Assembly: GCA_001657325.1 (NCBI GenBank)
Contig: LWRO01000021.1
Span: 124,001 to 188,000, forward strand
DNA length: 64,000 bases
Direction: 5' to 3'
From: Geitlerinema sp. BBD 1991-9
GTDB taxonomy: Bacteria > Cyanobacteriota > Cyanobacteriia > Cyanobacteriales > Geitlerinemataceae
Shown here: positions 37,301 through 45,536 of the stretch, in pieces
Position numbering within the stretch: position 1 is the stretch's first letter
How the letters are laid out: every line of letters begins with the position of its first letter
The notes under the pieces: model-generated
What the model saw: only the letters and a program-made list of their open reading frames with translations
Told to the model about the DNA's origin: nothing
The model's database searches: none
Translations under genes and position numbers: made by a program

Positions 37301-39811
37301 ATGGTCCAAGCCGAGACAACGTCTACACCGTCGATCGAACTCGTAGAAGAGGCAACTCAAGCATTACTCGATCGAGCAGCCGAAATCGAGACCTCGGAGG
37401 CGACTTATTTTGAAAAAAGTCAACAACTCGCCCAATACCTCGGCGCTCACTATCGCGAAGACGGTTTGACAGAAATCGGCTTTTGGGCCCCCGAACTCAC
37501 CGCCCAGGTGATGCGCCAAAAGGAAATCTATCTCGAAGTCCTCACGCCGATCGAGTCGATCGATTTTCGCCAACGCCAACAGATCTCCCGCTTTTACCGC
37601 ACTCGCCTCAACCTCGTGCAACAGGGGGAATTTTTCTGGGGCGTTATCTCGGGCATGAAGGCGGGAACCCGAGATAACGCCGGCTCGTTCTATTGGCTGC
37701 GTTATGTCGACCAACAGGGAATCCTTCGCACGATCCGCGACGTCGTACCTTACTCGCTCCCTTACGGCATTTTCGCCCCCGCAGAGGTCTACGATATCGA
37801 AAGCCTCCAAAAAAAACGCGCCGATCTCGACTATTTTGCCCACACGAGCGCGTCTCAACTGCCCGAATTTTTTACGAACACCGATCGACACGTCGATCTA
37901 ACTGCGATTCCCCGCGTTCCCGCCCCGAACAACATCCTACAAATTCACATCGGAACCGCTACGAAGGAAGGAACCCTCGAAAAGCTAACGCAACTGTACC
38001 GACGCATTTCGGACAAACTCGCCCACGACGAGCCCCTAACGCCTTCAGAGGAAAACTTCGTCAGCTACGATGCGGTGCAACTCCTTCCCACAGAGCCGAC
38101 GATCGAATTTCGCACCGACTACAGCCCGGAAAGCGAATTTTTTATCTTCATCAGCGAAGCAGAAGACGAACTCACCGTCGAACTCAACAAACCCAACACA
38201 CAAGATTGGGGCTACGACGTGCCGCTGTTGGGGTCGAGTACGACAAACCCCGCATTGCTGGGGAGTTTGCGCCCGGACGAAGTCGTTGATTTCATCGCCA
38301 CACTTCACAATTTTTCCACCGGGCCGATTCAAGTGATTTACGATTTGGTTTACGGCCATGCAGACAACCAATCGGAACTCCTCGTCAATCGGGAATACCT
38401 GAAAGGCCCCAATATGTACGGGCAGGATTTAAACCACCAACTGCCAACTGTACGGGCGATCTTTTTGGAAATGCAGCGACGCAAACTTAACACGGGTTGC
38501 GATGGCATTCGCATTGACGGCGGTCAGGATTTTCGCTTTTTCAACCCATTGTCAGGGGTGGTCGAACAAGACGATGCCTATTTATTAGCCATGAGTAACG
38601 TGGTTCAAGAAATTGGCGATTACAAGCGGTTGATGTTTACCATCTTCGAGGACGGTCGCCCGTGGCCTCAAGATGGATGGGAAGAGATTTCGACGTATCG
38701 GGATTTGATCGATAAGATGCCAGAGTCTTATCAGTGGGGGCCGTTGATTTTTGCCCACAACACGCCAACGCTGAAGGGATTTTGGGAACGGAAGTGGCGG
38801 CGGATTTTGGAAGTGATGCACATCGGGAGTAACTGGATTACAGGATGTGCCAATCACGATACAGTGCGTCGGGGCAATCAAGTCGATTTGAATCAGCCGA
38901 TCGACTGGAATTTGGGCGATACACTGTCGGACGTGCTGCGAAACGGTTACGACAATCCCGCGACGACGCTGTGGGTGTACGGGTTTAGTCCGGGTTTGCC
39001 GATGGATTTTATCAACGCCCTCGCTCACGCACCGTGGATGTTTTTCCGCAATACGGACGAACGCTATGGGGTCAAAGTCGTGTCGGAAGAGTTTGGATTC
39101 CTCGATTGGCAGATTACACCGGAAATTTACGATCGAGTGGAGTTGTTTACTCGTTTGAAGGCGTTGGGATTTACTGAACTCGAAGAGTTGCAGGCCTTCG
39201 GACGCGCACTGCAAGAGACGATGGCGGAAATGGAGTACGATCTCGTCCACGTTGCCGAAGCTTGTCAGGAATGCTTGGGGGAAGATACGACGGCTTGTCG
39301 GGTCGATCGATTGAAACTCCTCAATCACCCGGAAATGGTGCATTTTCTCAAAACACTGGACGTGGCGCAGTTGAAAACGTTCGCGCTGTCGTTTATGGAG
39401 GATTGTTTTGAGGCTTGCAAGGTGTCTTACTACGAAGATCGGATCGATCCGATCCAAACAAGGTTTAACCGGAAGTTGCGAGAGTTCCGTCACACTCGCC
39501 CGTGGCTGGGACAAAATCTCATCGGTACGGATCGCTTTGATAAGTGCTCGGAAGGCGATCGAACGATTTTTTACGGCGTTCGCAGCAATCCTAACGACGG
39601 CTCTCAAGGCATTGCGATGGCCGCACATATGGGAGGCGAACCGATGAAGGTTCGTCTCGGAGAGTGGTTGGGCATTAATTTGAATCAGTGGGAAGTTGCG
39701 GTGGCTTCGCCAGGACTCGATCGAGATGGCAATTTAGACGATCTCAACAGCTTTGAGTTGAAGGATTCGGAAGGGCTACTGCTGTGTTTTGCGCCGAAAC
39801 GCAAGCGCTAA
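37301..39811 (+). CDS. gghA: Glucosylglycerol hydrolase (GghA-like glycoside hydrolase)
   Basis: 836 aa from ATG at 37301. Distant GH13-like alpha-amylase superfamily protein: CDGIRIDGGQDFRF (about 450) carries the nucleophile-type Asp and TIFEDGRPWPQ the acid/base-type Glu, with HDTVRRGNQ near 535 as the last catalytic block. By resemblance to Synechocystis Slr1670, which hydrolyses glucosylglycerol to glucose and glycerol and lies by the ggp/glpD genes. It would let the cell degrade the solute after hypo-osmotic shift. Divergent from the HAD-ggpS unit. The family assignment rests mainly on this context and overall similarity. Confidence 0.85.
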   Translation: MVQAETTSTPSIELVEEATQALLDRAAEIETSEATYFEKSQQLAQYLGAHYREDGLTEIGFWAPELTAQVMRQKEIYLEVLTPIESIDFRQRQQISRFYRTRLNLVQQGEFFWGVISGMKAGTRDNAGSFYWLRYVDQQGILRTIRDVVPYSLPYGIFAPAEVYDIESLQKKRADLDYFAHTSASQLPEFFTNTDRHVDLTAIPRVPAPNNILQIHIGTATKEGTLEKLTQLYRRISDKLAHDEPLTPSEENFVSYDAVQLLPTEPTIEFRTDYSPESEFFIFISEAEDELTVELNKPNTQDWGYDVPLLGSSTTNPALLGSLRPDEVVDFIATLHNFSTGPIQVIYDLVYGHADNQSELLVNREYLKGPNMYGQDLNHQLPTVRAIFLEMQRRKLNTGCDGIRIDGGQDFRFFNPLSGVVEQDDAYLLAMSNVVQEIGDYKRLMFTIFEDGRPWPQDGWEEISTYRDLIDKMPESYQWGPLIFAHNTPTLKGFWERKWRRILEVMHIGSNWITGCANHDTVRRGNQVDLNQPIDWNLGDTLSDVLRNGYDNPATTLWVYGFSPGLPMDFINALAHAPWMFFRNTDERYGVKVVSEEFGFLDWQITPEIYDRVELFTRLKALGFTELEELQAFGRALQETMAEMEYDLVHVAEACQECLGEDTTACRVDRLKLLNHPEMVHFLKTLDVAQLKTFALSFMEDCFEACKVSYYEDRIDPIQTRFNRKLREFRHTRPWLGQNLIGTDRFDKCSEGDRTIFYGVRSNPNDGSQGIAMAAHMGGEPMKVRLGEWLGINLNQWEVAVASPGLDRDGNLDDLNSFELKDSEGLLLCFAPKRKR

Positions 39812-40024
39812 CTGTCGAAATCGAAAGGTGACAGCGATCGAGCGCACCGTTTCGGACGGTACTCGATCGCCGATTTCCCCCAAGAAATTGCTTACATTAG
39901 GTTCGAGGTTGAAACGCAAGTCCGAACAACTGTTTGAGGATCGGACTGAGCGCTACCATCGCAGTTTTCGCCGAACGTCTGAGTTTTCAAACGTTCGATC
40001 GACAAGACGGATCTTTATTTGGCC

Positions 40025-40050
40025 TTTTCTTGAACGAGCGTTCAAGAAAA
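40025..40050. promoter_or_regulatory. 26-bp perfect palindrome upstream of the DM13 gene
   Basis: Left arm TTTTCTTGAACG, centre AG, right arm CGTTCAAGAAAA: exact dyad symmetry. It ends 29 bp before the ATG at 40080. The TTGAACGNNCGTTCAA core looks like a TetR-type operator, but an RNA hairpin in the leader is equally possible. No T-tract follows, so not an intrinsic terminator on the plus strand. Confidence 0.6.
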
Positions 40051-40079
40051 TTCAACACACAACCACGGAGAAACAAACC

Positions 40080-40529
40080 ATGAAATTGATGACCCTTTTA
40101 ACCCTCTCGGCTCTGTTCGTCGCAGTTCCCACCGTGACGCCCCGTGTCATCGCAAGTCCCTCGAATCCCGAAGCGATCGAGACTTGGCAAGCCAGCACAT
40201 CGGTCGTAAAATCCGGCAACTTCGAGGCAGTCGAACATCCGACACAGGGCAACGCTCGCATCATCCTAGAAAACGGACGGCGTTACCTTGAAATCGGCGA
40301 AACCTTCCGCACGGATGAAGGGCCCGATCTGTTTGTGGTGTTGCATCGATCGGCATCTCCCGGGCTACACTTTAACGAAGGCGACTACATCACCCTCGGC
40401 GCGTTGCAAAGTACCACAGGCACTCAACGTTATCCGATCCCGAACGACATTAACGTGTCCGAGTACAACTCAGCAGCCGTTTGGTGTCGTCAGTTCAATG
40501 CGACGTTTGGCGCAGCACCGTTGAATTAG
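40080..40529 (+). CDS. DM13-domain exported protein
   Basis: 149 aa from ATG at 40080, with GGAG nine bases upstream; the longer frame to 39789 has no ribosome site. The hydrophobic N-terminus (about 4-20) and Ala-Ser region near 23 look like a signal peptide. The mature part is a DM13 domain (SGNFEAVEHPTQGNARIILE, GPDLFVVLHR, YPIPNDINVSEYNSAAVWCR). The Cys before the C-terminus is conserved in the family and proposed to act in redox chemistry. Periplasmic; partner unknown. A perfect 26-bp palindrome lies just upstream. Confidence 0.85.
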   Translation: MKLMTLLTLSALFVAVPTVTPRVIASPSNPEAIETWQASTSVVKSGNFEAVEHPTQGNARIILENGRRYLEIGETFRTDEGPDLFVVLHRSASPGLHFNEGDYITLGALQSTTGTQRYPIPNDINVSEYNSAAVWCRQFNATFGAAPLN

Positions 40530-40578
40530 GCGAGTCGTTCGCTCGGGTCAATTCTGGAAAGTGGTTTGTATTGATGGA

Positions 40579-40603
40579 GAGGGGCGCTCGGCATGCGCCC
40601 CTC
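40579..40603 (+). terminator. Hairpin after the DM13 gene
   Basis: GC-rich stem GAGGGGCGC / GCGCCCCTC with a 7-nt loop, 49 bp after the stop codon. No U-tract; probable terminator between two convergent genes (DM13 and aroF). Confidence 0.5.
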
Positions 40604-40655
40604 AGTCAATCGTATCAATGGATGTATGCAGGAGGTCTAGTCTGTTCGCGACGCT

Positions 40656-41711
40656 TTATGCAAAGGCCGGGCGTTTCTCCCAACGATCGATCGCGTTACC
40701 GATAACCGCGAGTTCGTCCATCAACTGACGGAACTGTTCTGGGGTCAGCGATTGCGGTCCATCAGAAAGCGCTTTTTGCGGTGTCGGATGAACCTCGACC
40801 ATCAACGCATCCGCACCTGCCGCCACTGCCGCTTTAGCCATCGCGGGAACCAAAGAGGCCCAACCCGTCCCGTGACTGGGATCGATCGTGATGGGTAAGT
40901 GGGTCAGCGTTCGCAACACGGGAATCACCGAGAGATCGAGCGTATTGCGAGTGTAGCGTCGATCGAACGTGCGAATCCCCCGTTCGCAGAGAATCACATT
41001 GGAATTGCCCGCTGCGAGGATGTATTCAGCAGCCATCAGCCATTCCTCGATCGTCGCCGACATCCCCCGTTTGAGGAGAACCGGTTTGCGCTGAGCGCCC
41101 ACCTTTTTCAACAGGGCAAAATTCTGCATATTGCGCGCGCCCACTTGTAGCACGTCGGCAACTTCCGCAATTTTATCGATATCTTCTGCATCCATGACCT
41201 CGGTAATGACGCCCAGTCCCGAGATTTCGCGGGCTTTCGCCAGTAGTTCGAGAGCACTTTCGCCGTGGCCTTGGAACGCATAGGGAGACGTGCGAGGTTT
41301 GTAAGCCCCGCCCCGTAAGAACTGCGCCCCGGCTTCCTTGACGCGCAAGGCCGTTTCGACAATCATTTCCTCGTTTTCGACGGAACAGGGGCCGGCGATC
41401 GTGACAACGGGAGAGGTTTCGCCGAACGCAACCGTTCCCTCGGGCGTGGTAACGTTCACCACGCTAGGTTCGCCGTGGCGGAACTGACGACTCGCCCGTT
41501 TAAACGGTTGTTCGACGCGCAAAACTTGCTCGATCCAAGGGCTGAGTTCTTGCAGTTGCAAGGGATCGAGATCGGCGGTATCGCCCACGAGTCCGATCAC
41601 CACCTTGTAACGTCCGATAATGTTTTCGGGCGTTAATCCCCAGGATTCCATTTCTCGATTGAGGCGATCGATCTCCTCTTGCGGAGTACCGCTTTTCATC
41701 ACGATAATCAT
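40656..41711 (-). CDS. aroF: 3-deoxy-7-phosphoheptulonate synthase (DAHP synthase, AroF/I-beta type)
   Basis: 351 aa. First enzyme of the shikimate pathway: phosphoenolpyruvate plus erythrose-4-phosphate to DAHP. The N-terminal ferredoxin-like regulatory extension (1-70, starting [17 protein letters not shown]) precedes a TIM barrel with [54 protein letters not shown] and DPSHGTG. The I-beta type with this extension is usually feedback-regulated by aromatic products, here inferred. Start ATG at 41711. Stand-alone gene. Confidence 0.95.
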   Translation of the reverse strand: MIIVMKSGTPQEEIDRLNREMESWGLTPENIIGRYKVVIGLVGDTADLDPLQLQELSPWIEQVLRVEQPFKRASRQFRHGEPSVVNVTTPEGTVAFGETSPVVTIAGPCSVENEEMIVETALRVKEAGAQFLRGGAYKPRTSPYAFQGHGESALELLAKAREISGLGVITEVMDAEDIDKIAEVADVLQVGARNMQNFALLKKVGAQRKPVLLKRGMSATIEEWLMAAEYILAAGNSNVILCERGIRTFDRRYTRNTLDLSVIPVLRTLTHLPITIDPSHGTGWASLVPAMAKAAVAAGADALMVEVHPTPQKALSDGPQSLTPEQFRQLMDELAVIGNAIDRWEKRPAFA

Positions 41712-41857
41712 CGGGCTACGCTCCCAAGATCGTTTTCAGCCAGCGATGCCAGCTCGTTTTTTTGCTTTTTTATATTGTATTGAATTTGACGGTCTTGACT
41801 TTGACAGATCGGGTCGATCGAACGCAACACATCAAACCCAAAGCACATCAAACACAA

Positions 41858-41980
41858 GGGGACATCTCAATTTCGTAGAATGACCCCTCAATTTCGTAGA
41901 ATGACCCCTCCGCCTTCGGCACCTCCCCTTAGCCAGGGGAGGAGGGGTGGGGTTGCGATCCCAAAAGTTGAGATGCACCC
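41858..41980. mobile_element. MITE copy 4 (GGGTGCATCTCA family)
   Basis: Left end GGGGACATCTCA (41858), right end TGAGATGCACCC (41969-41980). The octamer AAACACAA flanks both sides exactly (41850-41857 and 41981-41988). The left part contains a tandem duplication of CTCAATTTCGTAGAATGACC (about 41866-41907), making this copy about 20 bp longer. Lies between aroF and pam68. Confidence 0.9.
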
Positions 41981-42009
41981 AAACACAAAGCATCGAATAC
42001 AAAACAAAA

Positions 42010-42034
42010 GAGCGATCGAAATTCGATCGCTCTC
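42010..42034 (-). terminator. Terminator of the rpsO-pam68 unit
   Basis: 25-nt hairpin AGAGCGATCGAA-A-TTCGATCGCTCT; on the minus strand it is followed by TTTTGTTTTG. About 40 bp after the PAM68 stop. Confidence 0.85.
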
Positions 42035-42074
42035 TTGCAAAACTCACGCCTCGAGATCTCGCGCCATTCACGTT

Positions 42075-42575
42075 TTAATCGTTCGATCGAGCGGAACGCC
42101 ACGCCTCTCGAAGCCGTCCGAAGTTCGTTTGAAACTCCTCCATCCCCAAAGCTGTACCTTTGCGGTCTTCATCCCAGGAAGCCGACAGTACCCCGTAACT
42201 CACACCGATGACCCCTAAGCCGAAACAGCCCATACTCACCAGCAAGACAGCCACGTTGGGAAGGGGAAACCACGCCTGAGACACGGCAAAATAACTTCCC
42301 ACCAAAGTCAACACGCCCAGTAGCGTTGGCGTACCGCTAAACAAGGCGACGCGGGCGATCATCCGTCGGCTGACCGCCTCGGGAATTGCTTTTGAATTCG
42401 ATCGAGCGTCGGATGAGGACGATCCAGTTGCCGCTTGGGACGTGGGTTCGTCCTTTCGTTTCCCTGACGGTTGAGGTTTTGACTCTCCAGTCGGGGGCGG
42501 TGGCGACGGTTTAGACTTTTTGCGTTTTTTTCCCGGTTCAAAGGGAAGGCGGCTGCGTTGGGGGTCAGAAGCCAT
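42075..42575 (-). CDS. PAM68-family photosystem II assembly protein
   Basis: 166 aa. A long Lys/Ser/Pro-rich soluble N-terminus (KKRKKSKPSPPPP ... to about 60) is followed by the conserved IPEAVSRRMIARVALFSGTP and two membrane helices (about 75-95 and 105-130), then a DEDRKGTALG loop. This is the layout of plant PAM68 and cyanobacterial Sll0933, which help assemble CP47/PSII intermediates in the thylakoid membrane. It follows rpsO closely (14 bp), an operon order common in cyanobacteria. Confidence 0.88.
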   Translation of the reverse strand: MASDPQRSRLPFEPGKKRKKSKPSPPPPTGESKPQPSGKRKDEPTSQAATGSSSSDARSNSKAIPEAVSRRMIARVALFSGTPTLLGVLTLVGSYFAVSQAWFPLPNVAVLLVSMGCFGLGVIGVSYGVLSASWDEDRKGTALGMEEFQTNFGRLREAWRSARSND

Positions 42576-42589
42576 AAAAAAATTGTGTT

Positions 42590-42859
42590 TTAACCGCGAA
42601 TACCGAGACGACCGATCAGCGTGCGATAATGGCTTTCGTCTTTGTTCCGAATATATCCGAGCAAGCTTTTACGCTGCCCGATCATTTTCATCAACCCTCT
42701 TTGAGAGGAAAAGTCTTTTTTATTGCTACGGAGGTGCTGGCTGAGGCGGTTGATGCGTTCCGTCAGCATGGCCACTTGCACTTCAGCCGATCCGGTGTCG
42801 GTTTCGTGCTGTTGATATTCAGCCAAGATTTCTTGCTTGCGCTCTTGGGTGAGGGACAT
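42590..42859 (-). CDS. rpsO: 30S ribosomal protein S15
   Basis: 89 aa, full length. Family signature [20 protein letters not shown] and the [23 protein letters not shown] block, ending GRLGIRG. Binds 16S rRNA central domain early in 30S assembly. ATG at 42859; pam68 begins 14 bp downstream, so the two are co-transcribed. Confidence 0.98.
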   Translation of the reverse strand: MSLTQERKQEILAEYQQHETDTGSAEVQVAMLTERINRLSQHLRSNKKDFSSQRGLMKMIGQRKSLLGYIRNKDESHYRTLIGRLGIRG

Positions 42860-42926
42860 AATCGGCTCTTCGAGTTGAACTATTGCAAATTACCAATATA
42901 TCACAGGACGTGGGGATTTCCTATGC

Positions 42927-43070
42927 TTAACGTTCCTGTCGTTGGTCTCGCTCTTGTCGTCGGCGATCGCGCCATTCGGCCAAGGTGAGATAGCCAATGC
43001 CCCCCGTCACAACGACCAACAGACTTAAAGCCGTGATGGATAACACGCTAAATACGAGATTATCGTCCAT
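42927..43070 (-). CDS. Small single-pass membrane protein (47 aa)
   Basis: Start ATG at 43070 is fixed by a near-perfect ribosome site (AGGAGGTTGT directly upstream). The protein starts MDDNLVFSVLSITALSLLVV, so residues about 7-33 form one membrane helix, and ends with a basic/charged tail EWRDRRRQERDQRQER. It resembles small cyanobacterial photosynthetic-membrane subunits in size and layout, but no family is recognised with certainty. Divergent from psb27, which starts 200 bp away. Upstream of rpsO by 67 bp on the same strand. Confidence 0.7.
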   Translation of the reverse strand: MDDNLVFSVLSITALSLLVVVTGGIGYLTLAEWRDRRRQERDQRQER

Positions 43071-43270
43071 ACAACCTCCTGAAGAGTTAACGCCTCTCGA
43101 TCGTACTTCAAGTTGGAATTGAAGAGATCGTGCTAGTTGGCACGTCGTTCGATACAACGTTCGACGCGACGATCGAGGGTCAAACGACCGGACAGAACAG
43201 ATCGCGATTTGCCTTTTCAGGTTAGGATCGACGTACTTTCAAATCTCGTCGTTATTGCCACTTTAGATTT

Positions 43271-43666
43271 ATGAATCGATTCTTATCGCGCCTGTTGGCA
43301 TTGTTATTAGTGGTGGTGGTTGGGTTAGTGGGATGCGCTCCTGGCTCTAACCTGACCGGAAACTATTCTGAAGATACTTTAGCGCTCGTAAACAGTTTGC
43401 GAACGGCGATCGAGTTGCCCGACGGCACGCCTGAAAAAATGGCAGCACAAGCGGAAGCCAAGCATGACATCGACGACTTTTTCTCGCAGTATCGTCGCAA
43501 TCCGAACGTCGCCAAACTCACGTCGTTTACCACGATGCGAACAGCACTCGATGCCCTAGCGGGACATTACCGTTCCTACGGGAACCGTCCGCTGTCGCCG
43601 AAACTCAAACAGCGTTTAGAGCAAGAATTCCGACGAGTAGAAGCCGCCCTAAAACGCGGCGCGTAA
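43271..43666 (+). CDS. psb27: Photosystem II assembly lipoprotein Psb27
   Basis: 131 aa lipoprotein. Lipobox GLVGC with lipidated Cys22, followed by a four-helix bundle typical of Psb27 (YSEDTLALVNSLRTAIELPD, INDDF-like DIDDFFSQYRRNPNVAKLTS, SFTTMRTALDALAGHYRSYG). It binds CP43 on the lumenal face of PSII repair intermediates and prevents premature binding of extrinsic proteins. ATG at 43271. Its stop is followed by a hairpin. Confidence 0.95.
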   Translation: MNRFLSRLLALLLVVVVGLVGCAPGSNLTGNYSEDTLALVNSLRTAIELPDGTPEKMAAQAEAKHDIDDFFSQYRRNPNVAKLTSFTTMRTALDALAGHYRSYGNRPLSPKLKQRLEQEFRRVEAALKRGA

Positions 43667-43684
43667 AATCGTATCGATCGACTG

Positions 43685-43722
43685 ACGCAGCACGAGTGGA
43701 ACGATCTCCACAGGTGCTGCGT
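43685..43722 (+). terminator. Hairpin downstream of psb27
   Basis: Stem ACGCAGCAC / GTGCTGCGT enclosing about 20 nt with an inner partial stem; 18 bp after the stop. Weak T-tract, so the terminator role is probable only. Confidence 0.5.
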
Positions 43723-43842
43723 TCGCGTATAACGGAAAGTAGTGGCAATCAGTCGATCTCGTTGGCGTAAGAAGGGTGCGGATGCAGACGACGATCGATT
43801 GAAAGGAAATATCAGTCGTTTCGTTCCCTCTGTTCGCTTTAG

Positions 43843-45336
43843 ATGTTTGGGTTTTTCGCTACTCTTACCGATCTCGGTCGTCGTTGGTCCTATAGCCTTG
43901 CCGCCACTTTGGCAACCACAGCGCTGACGAGCAGCAATCCGACGTTAGCCGAGCTGCCTCACTCAGTTGCGCCCTGTCGGTTGCCCGCTCAAGCCGTGGT
44001 AGAAAAGGAAATGCTTCGTCAAGAAGCTCTCAGTGGCGATACCGATGCCCTCGGACGCTATCAGATCGCGGTCGCTCGCCATCGATCGACGTTACAACAG
44101 TGTCGCCAGCAAAACTGGCCGCGACGACAAGCCATTTGGCTGCGATTGTATCCCTGCGATGCGAAATCGGGACGACTCGAGCAAGTGCTCGATCGAATTG
44201 TCAATCACGGCTACAACGAGGTTTATCTCGAAACCTTCTACGACGGCCAAGTCTTGCTTCCCGCCAACGACAACCCAACGCCTTGGCCCTCTGTCGCTCG
44301 ATCGTCGGAATTCGAGGAAGTCGATTTACTCGCTCAGGCCATCGAAAAAGGTCGAGAACGAGGTTTAAAGGTATATGCGTGGCTATTTACGATGAATTTT
44401 GGCTACGCTTACGGACAACGAAGCGATCGAGCTTCAGCCTTAGCCCGTAACGGCGAAAACCTCACCACCCTCAACCACCTTCGCGCCGACGCCTCGAACA
44501 ACGACAGTCTTCTCCACAGCTACGCCTCGCAAGCCTTTATCGATCCCTACAGTCCGCAAGCGCGACGAGATTACCAATGGCTCGTTTATTCTGTGTTGCA
44601 ACGCCAACCCGACGGCGTTCTGTTCGATTACGTGCGCTATCCACGATTGCCCGGTGCGGAGTCCGTGGCCACGAAAGTGAGCGATCTCTGGATTTACGGG
44701 GAAGCTTCTCGTACAGCACTGCTACAGCGGGCCCGCAACGACAGAGGGCGAGCGCTCCTCGAACGCTATCTCGATCGAGGCTATTTGACCGAAGAAGACG
44801 TTCGATCGATCTCCACTCGTTATCCTCAAGACGGCGAACCCCTGTGGCAAGCTACTCGAACGCCAAACGGCTCTCTTCAAACTCGCCTTTGGCATTTGAG
44901 TGTCGCCCACGCCGTGCAAGGCATTCTCGACTTTCTCGATTTGGCCGTCCAACAAGTCGATCGTCAAAACATTCCGGCTGGGGCAGTGTTCTTCCCGAAC
45001 GGCAACCAACCTGTCGGTGACGGCTTCGACTCTCGTTTACAGCCCTGGGATCGCTTTCCTGCTTCGATGGAATGGCACCCCATGCTCTACGGCGTTTGCG
45101 GCAATGCCAGTTGTATTCTGACGCAGCTAGAGCGCGTTCTTGCCTTGGCTCCCGAAGAAACTGAAATGGTGCCAGCTCTAGCTGGGGTTTGGGGCGAACC
45201 GATCTCGAACCGTCCTTCCCTAGAAGCTCAAATGTACGCACTCCGACAAGCAGCACCGCAAATCGATGCCGTCAGTCACTTTGCATACTCTTGGCAGTTT
45301 CCGGAGTCCGATCGAAACCGGAAAATGTGCGAGTAG
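43843..45336 (+). CDS. GH10-like (GHL10) family glycosyl hydrolase, exported
   Basis: 497 aa. The N-terminus (about 1-37) looks like a signal peptide ending near TLAEL. A TIM-barrel domain of the glycosyl-hydrolase-like 10 family follows: AIWLRLYPCDAKSGRLEQVL, EVYLETFYDGQVLLP, GLKVYAWLFTMNFGY, FIDPYSPQARRDYQWLVYSV and GVLFDYVRYPR. Family members are predicted outer-surface or periplasmic glycosidases; no substrate is established. ATG at 43843 is the most likely start though it lacks a strong ribosome site. Ends about 200 bp before the fused pstCA. Confidence 0.75.
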   Translation: MFGFFATLTDLGRRWSYSLAATLATTALTSSNPTLAELPHSVAPCRLPAQAVVEKEMLRQEALSGDTDALGRYQIAVARHRSTLQQCRQQNWPRRQAIWLRLYPCDAKSGRLEQVLDRIVNHGYNEVYLETFYDGQVLLPANDNPTPWPSVARSSEFEEVDLLAQAIEKGRERGLKVYAWLFTMNFGYAYGQRSDRASALARNGENLTTLNHLRADASNNDSLLHSYASQAFIDPYSPQARRDYQWLVYSVLQRQPDGVLFDYVRYPRLPGAESVATKVSDLWIYGEASRTALLQRARNDRGRALLERYLDRGYLTEEDVRSISTRYPQDGEPLWQATRTPNGSLQTRLWHLSVAHAVQGILDFLDLAVQQVDRQNIPAGAVFFPNGNQPVGDGFDSRLQPWDRFPASMEWHPMLYGVCGNASCILTQLERVLALAPEETEMVPALAGVWGEPISNRPSLEAQMYALRQAAPQIDAVSHFAYSWQFPESDRNRKMCE

Positions 45337-45381
45337 GGTTTGGGGAAAGAGCAGCGAGGCATCGATGGAGTCGATCGACAT

Positions 45382-45400
45382 CTTAAGCAGAGCTTAACGT
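45382..45400 (+). promoter_or_regulatory. Pho-box-like repeat upstream of pstCA
   Basis: Two octamers, CTTAAGCA (45382-45389) and CTTAACGT (45393-45400), are separated by 3 bp, giving the 11-bp period of cyanobacterial PhoB sites. The third unit is degenerate. It lies 137 bp before the fusion gene start. Confidence 0.55.
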
Positions 45401-45536
45401 CAACTCGTCGTTTTTTTGAGATCGTAAAAGTATCTTCGGCATCTGCTCGATACAGTCGCCCCCCAAACATCGAACGCTAACTCACGAGGCACGGAAAACG
45501 TTTCTCGAGTCGTTAGTCAATCTCAATTCCCTTTAT

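Noticed and set aside
38585-39628. 347-aa frame opposite gghA
   Set aside because: Composition is that of an antisense shadow; gghA has catalytic motifs across the same stretch.
39789-40079. N-terminal extension of the DM13 protein
   Set aside because: The extension is Arg-rich, lacks a ribosome site, overlaps gghA and would bury the signal peptide.
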